Shown here: one piece after another, positions 47,701-59,260 of the stretch
Layout of the letters: every line of letters starts with the position of its first letter
Numbering within the stretch: position 1 is the first letter of the stretch
Translations under genes and position numbers: made by a program
Notes under the pieces: generated by a model
Seen by the model: the letters and a program-made list of their open reading frames with translations, nothing else
Database searches by the model: none
Told to the model about the DNA's origin: nothing
From: Sphagnum magellanicum
Taxonomy: Eukaryota > Streptophyta > Sphagnopsida > Sphagnales > Sphagnaceae
Direction: 5' to 3'
DNA length: 64,000 nucleotides
Assembly: GCA_021904315.1 (NCBI GenBank)
Contig: CM038912.1
Location: 13,789,061 to 13,853,060, forward strand

Positions 47701-50700
47701 CTCGATATGGCTTCATGTGCATACACCACACTGTGCATTGACTGCAATTGTGATGTGTATAGAGCATTTAAACTCTTCAACTTCTCCTTTAACTCCTCCA
47801 CAGCCTGGCAGATGAGAACATCAAAAAAATTATGTAAAAGGGAAGAGAGCTGATAAACAGAGCCAAACTGTTGAATGTAAGTTGGAAGTTCACTTGGAAC
47901 ACAAAAGACCTTGTTTTTGAAGTTGAGGAAAGATTGAAGGTGATTCTCCAGAGTGAGAAGTTGTTCTTGCTGTTGAGAAACACCTCCAAGCACCAAACTC
48001 CGCAGCTCTTGCAGCTGTTTTGTCAGACATGATTGAAAACTCTGAACCACCCTTTGGTTTCTAGCCTCCAGCTGCTGTTTCCTCTCTGTCCACAAGCACT
48101 TTCTATAAGCAGCTAACAGAGAAGGGCATGCAATGCTGCTATAGATTAAGGGATGCATAGAGAATAAGGGACAATAGTAAGAATAAATGTTTTTACCAAT
48201 CTTCGCAAACAATCCCTCAACATCTTGAACAGTTGCCTCCAGCTCCTTTCGTAAATCAGCCGCCCTACCAGCAAGAACTTTCTCTGGAGCAAAATGCAAG
48301 AGTTTAGGTGATTAAACAAAACTAAAATTATAATAATGAAATTAAAGTGAAAAATATTTTTAGTAATTAGTAGCCGACCTGCTTCCTGCTGGTTGGCAAT
48401 AACAAAGTCTCTCTCCTCAATACTGTACTTGGCTTGCTGAAGGTTTTCATTTGTTTCACTGAGAGTTTCTTGAGTGCATTCCAGTGTTTTCTGCCAAAAG
48501 AATTGGTATTGAAATGGCTTCAGTGTCAAATTTTACATCCCAATCATTCACATTCCAACCATGGTTCCAGCAAGCCACACATGCCACAAAGCAGTAGGGG
48601 CTGAGCAAAAGTCATACCTGTACACTTTTTAGTTCTGCAGTTAGATCCATGTATTGTTGGTGTTGAGATTCATTCATTGCACGTAAGTCCTCAAGTTGCT
48701 ACACCATACAAAGAGCAGGTCAGTGTTGACATCATCAGTGAAATGTTGACCACAATGGCATCATTATAGTCAGGATGCTTTGGTTATGAAAGTACACCTT
48801 GTCTTTAGTTTCCAAGTCAAACTCCATGCGCTCAATCTTCTCCACCATCCCCTGTGTGTGATCAACGCTGTCATTTACTTTTCCACAATGCCTCCAAATG
48901 CTGAAGTATCATTGAATTCTTAGTTTTCCAACTTTTAGTGAAAACCGGTGAGAATTGCAAATGGACCCAAAGAGCAAACCTTTTTCTCAGCCTCCTCCTC
49001 AAAGTACCGATCATGGGGTATGTATATTCCATTTTTCTCACGGGCAGAATAGAGCTCTGATTCATTCAGCAAGCAAAAGTCAACCAAATTGTAACATAAG
49101 AACCTGGAACATACTTATAAATTATGTGTTATCCAAGAAGACAATGCATGGGCCTTATGAATTGATCTCTACAGGCCAAACATATAGACATCAACACATC
49201 CAGCTTTGCCTAGCAAAAAGGGGTTTTGCTACATCATGAGTAAAATGATCAAGTGACCACCTGATTTAAGCCTCTCAATTTCAACGTACAGATCCTTGAT
49301 GAGAGCAGACTTCATCATCTTTTGATTAACCTGAGAAAGGCAGCCAAACATATTTTAATGAACAAGGATATCATAACTCTATCTCAATGCAAGAGAAAAC
49401 ATTGCCATGACCACAGAAGCAAGAGTCAACCTCTGGCTTATTCTTAATGTTCTTGGCACGATGAGCATAATCAAGAGTGCTCAGAGTTTCTTCAAGGCAG
49501 TGAACTGAGGGAGAAACTGTTGCTATGATACATGTCTTTGTTCTTCCACCAAGCGAATCCCGTAGCAGTCTGGTCAGCTTACTATCTCTGTGGAAAAACA
49601 TATCACTCATGTCACCAGGGATAGACAATGATAAAAGATTTGCCTCATTGTGACTCTAACCAAAAGAAAAGCACTTTCTTGTTGAGTCAACAACATGATG
49701 CCACCTGTAAGGTATGTGTCCCAAATGTTCAACCAGAGCTGTAATTACACGTCCGAGTGTAAGCAAACTCTTATTGATTTCTCCAGCTTCTCTTGCTCGC
49801 CCCTGTCAAAAGCATCTACAATTAGAAGGAAAACTATAGGGCCCTTCAAGGGATAAAAACCAAGTGAATTTGGAATGCAATGGAGCAGAAAACTTTAGTT
49901 ACACATGGTGCTGAGCTTCTTCTTGATGAAAAGTCATTTTGGGTGCCATTAGCCAGAGAATGGAAAGCTTACATCCTTAGCCCCAGAGCGGGAGATGTTT
50001 TCTGATCCAGCCAAATCCACAAGATTCAGCTTGCCACACTTCATCAACTCCTCACCTTCAGGAGTAGCTTCTTTGATATGGATTGTTATGGAAAATATGG
50101 AATGTGATCGACTGCAGAACAATGGCTTATCGATGTCAGATTCCAGCACTTAAAAAAAAAGTAGAGCGAATTGGTTCAACAACTGTCTCTCTCTCTCTAT
50201 ATATATGCAAAAGTGAAGTACATAGCACCAACATACCTGGATTGCTTATTTAAAAACGTTTCAGCAGTTTGGCGCTTGGCAGATCCTCGATCCAGCAGAT
50301 GGTAGATTTCACTAGCACTAGTGACCATTTCCTCCTCCAGGCCACGAACGAGTACTCCACCTTTCCCATCTTCCATGAGTGCCAATGGTTTCTTACTCTT
50401 ATCATCCATGGCAAGTTTTGAGAACTCTTCAGGTGCCAGTAGGTCTGTAAGCTCCTCGTTGTACAACTCCAGGTAGGTCACTTTGACGCTGTATTCAGCA
50501 TTTTGGCTTTCCAAGGTGTCAAAAATCTGCTGTACTGCTCTTGGAATGACTCCAGCATCAGCAGGAAGCTCGCCATTCTGCATTTCAAAATCATAGCTGA
50601 TCATGTCAGAGAAAATTGGATAATGAGCAGCGAGCAACGTTCCCATCCCGGCAGCTTCCTACAAATCGTTCTTTTCTAATACCCGTGAGATTAGACGGTG

Positions 50701-51409
50701 ACCGCCATCACGTGTCGATCGGAGAACTACAGGCACTGATGCAAGAGCGTTCATGTGAAGAAACAGACTTGCCTTGGTCTTCCTCCCTGAACCTTCCATT
50801 GTATACGTCTTGCCTGTCCCCGTCTGACCATAGGCAAAGATGGTGCAATTGAAGCCCTCCAACACTTCATTGACGATGGGAACTACGGCTTGATCATAAA
50901 GATCCTTCTGTAAAGACTGCGGACCGAAAACCTGGGGATAGCATTGCACGAGTGAGGAGGACCAAGAAATAGTCAATTCTAAAGGAAGAAGTACACCTTG
51001 TGATTGCTTCAGGCAGGCAGAGGCACAAGGATAAAAGAGAATCATTTGAGACTCGAGAGTGTGCTGTACAAGAGTAGAACACGAACCTTGTCAAAGGTGA
51101 ATAAACGGTCAATTTGTTTGCTGGCGATATTTTGGATAACGGTCACCTCACGTCGCTGATCATAACAAGAGATCACCTGCGGAGCATTTGACTTCCGCTC
51201 CTCATCGTTGAAGGGCCTGCAGCAAGCATTCGTGTGTCAAAACAAAGAGACCACAGAAAAAGAAAAGGAAAATTAGCCGCTAGTTTGCGTCGAGGATGTA
51301 TGCCAGTTACTCTTACATCAATGGAGGAAAACAGTTGTTGTGAGACATACCTGCAGCGCAACAGAACCTGTACATTGACACCTTTTTCCTTATCCTGACG
51401 AGTTGTCAT
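44703..51409 (-). CDS. Kinesin-5 (BimC/Eg5 class) spindle motor
   Basis: A plus-end microtubule motor that slides antiparallel spindle microtubules. Twenty-three exons: 51351-51409, 51087-51216, 50773-50931, 50237-50577, 49973-50111, 49705-49802, 49431-49587, 49261-49330, 48980-49056, 48798-48851, 48618-48698, 48379-48490, 48197-48283, 47910-48085, 47643-47804, 46954-47031, 46601-46759, 46314-46397, 45924-46129, 45545-45646, 45284-45393, 45046-45197 and 44703-44921. The 1,003-residue protein is normal for plant kinesin-5. Seen: P-loop GQTGTGKT (98-105), switch I SSRSH (229-233), switch II DLAGSE (262-267), [14 protein letters not shown], then the coiled-coil stalk and a BimC-like box TTPRKR, where CDK phosphorylation is known in the family. 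Exon 3 ends with a GC donor. No stop or frameshift is present. Arabidopsis relatives are the KRP125 genes. Confidence 0.92.
47177..47604. mobile_element. Insertion in kinesin intron 15 flanked by a 16-bp direct repeat
   Basis: AATAGACATTGGAACT occurs at 47161-47176 and again, perfectly, at 47605-47620. The 428 bp between them include sequence of the family in MADS intron 4: the ATCAGCT / GATGAAGTCAG core at about 47395-47412, and TTTCTGCTGCAATTCTGGAAG at 47459, which matches TTCCTGCTGCATTTCTGGAAG at 27099. A perfect duplication of this length is what target-primed retrotransposition leaves. No poly-A tail or pol III promoter box is obvious, so SINE status is unproven. Confidence 0.55.
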
Positions 51410-52350
51410 TTCTAGCCGACGACGACGACGACTACCAAACCGAAGAAGACACGTTCACGAATGCAGGTGTCGAGGAAGCAGCAAACTTCCCCGGAACCTA
51501 TTATGGACGTATACACCAGGAGGGCAGCAACCGTAACGACGCCAGCTCGTTTTCAACAATCTCCCTCCAAGGAACTGTTGTTGCTGGTTTTTTTTCCTTG
51601 CGAGAAAACCACCAGGTACATCGAAGACACACAGAAGAGATTCAGAGAAGAAATACACCGAACCGAAACAAAAATACCAGTGCCACGATTCTTGTCATGT
51701 CTGTTCCACTACAAAACACACACAAAAGTGACACAGATGGCAATCAATCGGTGCATGAATGAAATCACAAACCACAACAGTGGCAGCAATCAACGCCGTT
51801 CCAAGCACACACACAGAGAGAGAGAGAGAACACACACAAAAGCTATAGAAAAGAGTGAAACCAAGAAAAGGCAGCTACTTACAACACGAAATTTTCATAA
51901 AGATTTGCGGCTATCAAGAGCAGATCTTTGGAGAATGGTCCAAAAAACAGAACGGCTACAAAACCAGTACTGAGCAGAGAGGGAAGGGGAAAAAAGAAAA
52001 AAAGAAAAAAAAAACAAGACTGACTGATCGGTATGTGTGCCGGCTATGGCGAAAGACGAAAGAAGACGATGAAGTCTGTTCTGAGAGAGAGCGGGAAGAA
52101 AACGCGGAAAGCAGCGACAATGCTCACTTACACTCCTCCGGCTACGCGACCGGCGAAACAGCGATTGTATTCGAAATTTCACTTCCCGCTTCTGTCCCCC
52201 CCCCCCGCCCCCCCCACTCTCTAACGTCTCTTTCTTTTTTTCTCTTTTTTTTTGGTTTTTTTTTCCTCCTCTTTTTTGGGTTTTTGGTGTTGTTTTTATT
52301 TTTAGGACCTATTGTTCGCAGTTTTTTTTAGTTTTTTTTTTTTTTTTTTG
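51410..52350 (-). promoter_or_regulatory. Kinesin-5 upstream region and leader
   Basis: DNA upstream of the kinesin start is GC-richer than the flanks to about 52.2 kb. It contains a short GA run (51813-51828), pyrimidine tracts and a C-rich run at 52197-52216, followed by several poly-T tracts (to 52350). The open frames on both strands here are compositional, and none resembles a protein family. The transcription start was not located. Confidence 0.35.
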
Positions 52351-52744
52351 CCTCCCAATTTTCTCATGTTGTACCAAAAGTGGCGATCGGCCAGCCAAAT
52401 CTGGCTACGAGACAAATTAAAAAATAGAAAATCTAGGAATCCTGTTACATGTTGGCAAACCGATATAACTTATTACCTAAATATGTGTATATTTCAGAAG
52501 AAGAAAGCTAAAAATCTGCCCGAATCCTCAAAAAAAAAAAAAGAAAAAAAAAATCTTAACAATTTGATAACTTTCTTCCTCAAAATGTGATGACCTTTTG
52601 GGAATTTTTTCAAAAATTTCTCTTCACCATGGGTACTTGGGACCTTTTTTTTAATAGCAAAATGGCGAATTTTTGCCAGAAAAAAAATTAAAAATTAAAA
52701 AAAAAATCATTGTATTAGTTCCTAACGTTAAAGTCTGGGGTGGC

Positions 52745-52785
52745 AGATTATGTCATTTTCTTGAGCACATTATTTGACATAATCT
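52745..52785. repeat. Perfect 11-bp inverted repeat (hairpin)
   Basis: AGATTATGTCA (52745-52755) is followed by its exact complement TGACATAATCT (52775-52785) after a 19-bp loop. The loop contains GCACATTAT, a word echoed in the next hairpin. Confidence 0.75.
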
Positions 52786-52866
52786 TCTGATGCTCATCAT
52801 TCACTCATTGTAATGACCAAATGTGTCTGTTATCATGAATGTTTTTTTAAAACTGTTCTTAATGTC

Positions 52867-52944
52867 ATGGTCTCGCCATTTGCCCATTATGTTCGGTTTG
52901 TTGCCTGGCACATTACGCAACATAATGGGCAGGGGCGAGACCAT
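52867..52944. repeat. Long inverted repeat (hairpin), 23 paired bases
   Basis: ATGGTCTCGCC and GCCCATTATGTT (52867-52893) pair with AACATAATGGGC and GGCGAGACCAT (52919-52944). The two stems are separated by a 4/3-nt internal bulge, and the loop is 25 bp. Pairing is perfect within each stem. No target-site duplication was identified. Confidence 0.8.
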
Positions 52945-53029
52945 TACATAGTATATTCTTCCTAAGCTCCCAGCACTCTTATTCTTTACTGGTTTTTTCT
53001 TTTTCTTTTTCCAAGTTTTAAATTAGGGG

Positions 53030-53716
53030 AGTGCGGGACACTTTTTTTGTTAGCCAAAAAAACTAACTACCTATTAAGAAAGACTGAGTTCTTTTTTCTT
53101 TTCTTTTCTTTTTCTTTTCTTTTCTTTTCTTTTCCAGTGGTCCATCCTACTATGGTAGTACCTAAGGAGTGAGGGGGGCGCACCCTAAAACCCTAAACCC
53201 ATATAACTAGCTACTTTACCCTAGGGTCAGTTTTCTCATTAAATAATCTTCAAAATAATGAAACAAATTTTCATGAAAATATGAAGTTTGAAGTGTCCAA
53301 AATCATCTTAATTATCATTGCTGGCTACAATCTGAATAATTTCACTGACAATATTATAGTAGATCATGAGAAAATAATAATTTTTTAAATTCAAAAAATA
53401 ATAATTAATTTTTGAAAAAAATATTATTTGTTTTGTCCATGTGGTAACTAACCCTAGGCTATGGGTATTAATAATGACTGAGTTCCTTTTTTCTTTTTCT
53501 TTTTTTACGGGTCCATCCTACTATGTTAGTACCTAATGAGTGAGGGTCATTTTTTTGTTCACCATCAAACTAATTACTAAGAATGACCGAGTTTTTTTTT
53601 TTTGGTTTGTTTTTGGGTCCATCCTAAAGTCTAATATAGTGGTGCCAAATGAGGGAGGGAATTTTTTTGGTTAACCAAAAACTAACTACTAAGAATGGTC
53701 CATCCCATTATAGAAA
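53030..53716 (+). repeat. Three direct repeats of a ~110-150-bp T-rich unit
   Basis: Each copy runs: TTTTTTTGTTARCCAAAA with ACTAACTAC and AAGAATGACCGAG, a T- or CTTTT-rich tract, GGGTCCATCCTA(CTATG), TAGTACCTAATGAGTGAGGG. Copies centre on 53040-53176, 53477-53592 and 53586-53716; the last two abut. The first contains a CTTTT microsatellite (53095-53135) and is followed by CCCTAAAACCCTAAACCC. This looks like an unclassified tandem or terminal repeat. Confidence 0.6.
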
Positions 53717-54690
53717 AAATAATACTATATAATTCAATATTTCACTTTTTTTTTAAATTATGTTTAAGCAAGGATGATAATGGTAGTAAGGGACATAAGA
53801 ATGGTCATAAGTGATGTTCGTTGGCTAATTAAGAGAAGATTTGTCCTATCAATCCTTTCTTATTTAACCATTGGATTAAAAATCTAATATGTAGCATAAA
53901 CATAGTGTTAGCACCTAGATAATAGGATGCACAAGACCTTAATAATCATAAGTGACATCTAGTGATTGTTTTATCCTGCTATGATTTCTAAAGATGTAGG
54001 AAATCGTGTGGTTCAAAGGTCACCACTTCCTTATACCATTTTCTAGATTTTTAATGTAGCAAGAAAATATTTGTCAAACTTTTCAAATCTTTGATTAATT
54101 AATTAATTAATGCCTAACCATCGTAAATATTATGGTAGTAACGAAAGTTGTTTGTTTGTTTTGTCATATTTAGATATCCTAAACCATGACAATCTTCATT
54201 GTTCTTTTGATACCATCATAAAGTTTTCCATGAGGAAGGGTGCATTGAAGTGGTTTCATAATGTTTAGACCCACAATGCAAGAATTATTGAATTTTTAAT
54301 ATTTTATAATTGAAAATTCAATAAAATAAAATTAAACTTTCTTTGAAGAATTAGCATGCAATCTAAATATTAGTGGAAGCTTTCAATGAATAAGGTTGCA
54401 TGATTGCAATTTGATAATTTATAGACTTAAAGATATAAGAGAGATTGAATTATTGAATTTTTTTGTCATTGGAAATTCAATAATAATAGGTAAAGGTGTA
54501 AGTTTTAAATTAGTTCCTCTTATAATAAGATTAGCTAGTTTAGTTATCACGACAAGTTGTTCACCTTGGTTTTCAAATTCCAAAGTTGGCAATGATGCCA
54601 CACCTTTTGCTTTTGTGTTGGCCTCCAATGCAACATATACAAATGTTGGTGGTATGTACTTGAAATCTAATATGGTAAACTTATAGCTCT
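53717..54690. other. No gene seen
   Basis: AT-rich DNA with short TTAATTAATTAA runs. The 96-codon plus frame at 54396-54686 and its minus shadow are not recognisable. Confidence 0.45.
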
Positions 54691-54699
54691 AGCTAATAA

Positions 54700-55030
54700 A
54701 CGTGTTCATCAGCATAAACTAACTCCATGCTTTCTTGGATTTGTTCCTTCACAAATTCATATACCATTTGCCACGACTCCTTCCACTTAGGATTCTTGTC
54801 ACCCAAGGCCTAATTCTGAACCAAAATGTTATATAACAATAGTTCCTCAAACTCTTTGAACTTATCATACATTTGAACATGTAAAACTTGGGTTGGTTTG
54901 CATAATTATGCCTTTGCCACTTCAAATTGACCTTTCCAGTCTTGAACTTGAGCTCGTAAGTTTGAAGTTTGCTTCTCCAATTGAATGTTGGCTAATACAA
55001 GTTACTTGTGTGATATTTTTGCAAACCATT
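54700..55030 (-). mobile_element. Degenerate coiled-coil ORF, probably transposon-derived
   Basis: On the minus strand a protein-like text runs with two stops: LANIQLEKQTSNLRAQVQDW, then KPTQVLHVQMYDKFKEFEEL, then GDKNPKWKESWQMVYEFVKE and SMELVYADE. The heptad pattern of the first part suggests a coiled coil. It lies 2 kb from the gypsy fragment but in opposite orientation. Family not identified; a gag-like or spacer protein of a retroelement is a guess. Confidence 0.3.
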
Positions 55031-56730
55031 TGCATAACATGTGCATCATATCACATAAGGGTTTGGAAGGTGGATTGAAATATTATATTGATGATGATTG
55101 GTTAATGATATAGTTTGTTAAACGGGTGATTGAATTCAAACATCATGTATAATAACATTTGTGAATCTAAAGTTGGAATTGTATTCTCAATGCACTTGAT
55201 TATATTTGAATAACTTGCCAAGTTTATAATATTTAACAAAAAGACATAAAATGGTGTTATTAATCATGTAAGAATCTAGAATGAGAGGAGGAGGATGTTT
55301 AGGTTTTCATTTAATGCATGATTGAAGATTGTAGTTGTGGGCATGTATCCCTTCCACTTAGACGAGTGCTAAGATTAACTTTCATTTTAATGTTATCATT
55401 TAAAACATGTTACAATCCTAATTTAGTTTTAACAACATGCAAAAAAATCAACCCAAACCTCTTCAATGGTTGAAAGCAACACATATTCAAGTTATGTTGT
55501 GCACAATTGTCAATGTTACACATAGCCATAACACTCACAACCTTTGAAATCTTATCAAGTTTTCAATTGAGTTTCAAATCTCACAAGCAATAGCTCAAAA
55601 GAAATGTGATGAACTCAACTAATTACACTCAAAGTTTCATGGCTCAAGGATAAAAACAAAGGTGTGCCACACAACTTTGAAAAGATGAATCCTAATAGTG
55701 GGTGACAGTAAACTTTTGGTCACTCAAAAGGACCTCCAAATCATACAACCTCCAAATTTTACAACCATAGGCTTGTTAGAAAGTTAACAACCACATCCAT
55801 AATTACAAAACAAAATTCACATGCAAGTCTTAATAATTGAATGTGAATCTAACACATGACTTAGAAAAAATAGTTTTACAATTATCTTGATGGTGACCCC
55901 TATAGCTCAAACAAATGGATCTATTTCGCCACAACTCCAATGATGCTAAAATTTGGTTAACATATATGCCTTGACTACTATTCCATGATTATTCCAATTT
56001 GAAACCAAAAATAATAATGGATCTAGAAACTATGAAAATTAAATAAAAAGTCTAAAAGTTTAGTAATGGTTGAATAAAAAGTAAGATTACAACATTTCAC
56101 CTCCCATTTTTTTTTCAATACACTTATATTTCTACCACCTTTCATCTTGTCTTTCCCTTAAATTATGTCTTTTTAGATCCTTCTTCACAAAAGAGAGGGG
56201 AAAAACCTAGTTAAAAGACCATGAAAGTGTGAAAAGACCACACATAAAACCCTCTCATGGAGTTTCCTCCCCTTAAGATTCAATGAAAACTTTTGAAAAT
56301 ATTTTCCTCCAATCAATAGCATGTTTTCCTTTTATGTTCCAATAAAAGTTTGGATGATTCACATCCTCCAATCATGTTAAGATGATAATTCTTTTACCCA
56401 ATTAAAGTTGTAGATTTTTTTCATTTTGTAATCAAATTAAAATAACAATCCTCATGCCAAATGGAAATTGGAAGATTCATCATTTTTCTTATCTCGGTTA
56501 TCTTGATCAATCCCTTAAACTTAATCATTGTCAATTCCATCCACTTGGCCCAATCATCTTAATTTTTCATCCTAATCTTTTGAAAACAACCAGGTTTTAG
56601 GATAATTTACCCCTAGTAAAAGGTAAACCATCTTTTGTTTTTTTTGTTTTTTGCAATTAGCTAAATCAACTTAAGAACATTATTCAACCTTCCTCCACAA
56701 ACCTATGTATTATTTACTCATTTAATACAC

Positions 56731-56962
56731 ATTACCTACTATTTCCAATGTATTAATTACTAATGAGGTACATAGTCAAATTGGAAAATAAATCTTCCAT
56801 TACAAGATTTTCCTATTTTTTAAATCCATGGTCAAAATTACAAAACATTACCTACTATTTCCAATGTATTAATTACTAGTGAGGTACATAGTCAAATTGG
56901 AAAATAAATCTTCCATTACAAAATTTTCCTATTTTTTAAATCCATGGTCAAAATTACAATTA
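56731..56962 (+). repeat. 116-bp tandem duplication, almost identical
   Basis: Two head-to-tail copies start ATTACCTACTATTTCCAATG at 56731 and 56847. I count two differences (ACTAATGAGG versus ACTAGTGAGG, and ACAAGATTTT versus ACAAAATTTT). It ends about 40 bp before the readable gypsy reverse transcriptase. Confidence 0.9.
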
Positions 56963-56999
56963 AATTAATCCAATAAAACTAGGGTGTTTACAGCAATTT

Positions 57000-59260
57000 T
57001 ACAAAACAATGCATGTGTGGTGACTACCGACCAGTAAACAAAAAAACCAAGGCTAATGATTACCCAATGCCAACACTAGAAGAGTTATTTGACTCTATGG
57101 GTGAGGCTAATATGTTTAGTACATTGGATTTTCAATCTAGATATCACCAACTTTCATTGAGGATAAAGGATCGAATGAAGACTACATTTTGGGGTGATGA
57201 AGATGCAAGGATACTTTATACCCATTTGGAAATTCCTACCTTTTGGATTGAAAAATGCATCAACTAAATTTCAACATGTGATGGATCCAATCCTTAAGGG
57301 CTCGTCTTGTACAAGGTGTTACATAGATGATGTGATCATCTTTAGTCATACACTAGAGGAGAATGTTAAACACTTGCAACAAGTGTTTAAACACCTTCAA
57401 GCTTGGGGACTATGTTTGCACCATGGAAAATGCAAGTTTTTCCATGATAGGTTCCCTTACCATGATCACACTAGAAGGTTTAAGGGTTCAACAAGCTGAA
57501 GTAGAGGCCTTCAATAGAATTCCCATACCCACTGATGTGCTAAGATTGTGCACTTTTATGGGCTTAACAAACGAATATTGTAGATTTGTTTGAAATTTTA
57601 ACATTAAATTGCAAAACCACTTATTCAATTGACATCAACTAGAAATAATTGGGAATGGGGTGCTACCCAAAATGAAGCATTTGATGCTTTGAAGTAAAAG
57701 CTAGGAACATAACCAATGATTAAGAAACTTGACACACATCCTCCATTCCAATTACACACCGATTGGAACATGTTTAGACTTGGAGCTATGTTGACTCAAA
57801 AAGATGATCATGGCAAGGAATATGTGATTGCTTATGCATCAAAAAAAAATAATGAGTGCAAATGGGATATCATGAACCACACTCGCCCCTTGGGTGATTG
57901 CTTATTGGGTGTTTCTTCCAAAATACTCTTGGAATATTTTGAACAAAAGTCTTTAAAAAAAAAATTTAATTTGAAAAATTTCATCACACTTTTATGTTAT
58001 GGTTTACATTTTAAAAATTCTAAAAATATGTCATTGTAAAAAAAAATCAAATCCATTTACAAGTCCTTTTACTATTTAAACACACTAGTTACAATGCTTT
58101 CAAAATGATTTTGGGTATTTTTCATTCATTAGATTGATTTCAAACTTTTTGAGTATATATAACAATACATTGTAACATTATGTGAAAGCAATTCCATTTG
58201 GAGTTCTTTTTTTTTTTTTAAATGTTAGATACACAAAACCAAACATCAGTTACAATTGCTTGTGTGTGCATTAATGAGACTACACCCTAATGAAGATGAA
58301 CCCAAATATTGATCATATGAAAAGGAATGTCTAGTAGTGGTGTAGGTTTTGGTTCATTTTTGTCCTTATTTGTATGGCCAAACCTTCACATTAGTGACCG
58401 ACCATTTGTCACTCAAATGGTTCATTGAATCGAACAAATTGAGAAGGAAATTAGCAAGATGAACATTACTATTGCAATAGTATGATTTTATAATCATTCA
58501 CAAGGCATGATTTCAAACTTGGATGCAAATGGTTTGAGTCATAATCCAAGCCCATTACAAGAAGATTTAGCAAGGGCTCAATGGCATGGTATTTTGGACC
58601 AAATGCATGGATGGCAAATTTTGCATATTGGCATGGATGGTTGAAGAAAAATCTGGTAAATTAATAACAAATTATCTTAGAAATGATGTTTTAGATGGCC
58701 AAGAGGTGGAAGAAACTCAGGGTAGCACCAATGTGTGAAAGGACCATGGAGTCTTATATTGCCTACAACATAAGATATATTTCATTGATGCCACATGGCC
58801 CCAAAAGTGAGGCTGAATAACACATAGAATAATTAGTTTCCATTGGGAAGGAGGTCTATTATTTCACAAATGGTCGGATGGGATTAGAAAAATGGTCCCA
58901 AGGCTACATCAGCACCCACAACTCATTAGGCATGTGCATGAAGAGCTAGGTCATTTTGGTGTGCAACATACTTACTAATGTTGTGGAATCAATATTGGTG
59001 GGTAGGCACATGCTAACAAGTGGCTACTTATGTGGGTAGGTGTGGAACATGTGATCATGTGAGGTCAAGTTTCAACACACTATCACCACAATTGAAGCCT
59101 TTGCCCATTATGGGACTAGGCTATAAATGGAATTTGGATTTTACAGGCCCATTAATAACCACATCATGAGGCACAAAATATGTCCTTGTGATGGTGGAAC
59201 ATTTCAATGATTGGATTGAACTTGTGGCTCTCCCACAGAGGATGTTCCATTAAGTGCAAG
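57000..59260 (+). mobile_element. Ty3/gypsy retrotransposon pol fragment (degenerate)
   Basis: The reverse transcriptase core is clear: CGDYRPVNKKTKANDYPMPT, FSTLDFQSRYHQLSL, FGLKNASTKFQHVMD, the catalytic YIDDVIIF and HHGKCKFFHDR. RNase H follows (FQLHTDW, LGAMLTQKDDHGKEYVIAYA). At 58900-59230 the integrase appears: HVHEELGHFG, then QYWW, GLGYKWNLDF(T)GPL and KYVLVMVEHFNDW. Frameshifts near 57230 and 57470 and several stops make it inactive. Gag, protease and both LTRs were not identified, so the element is truncated. Between 58.0 and 58.9 kb only fragments of RNase H and the connecting domain are readable. Confidence 0.85.
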
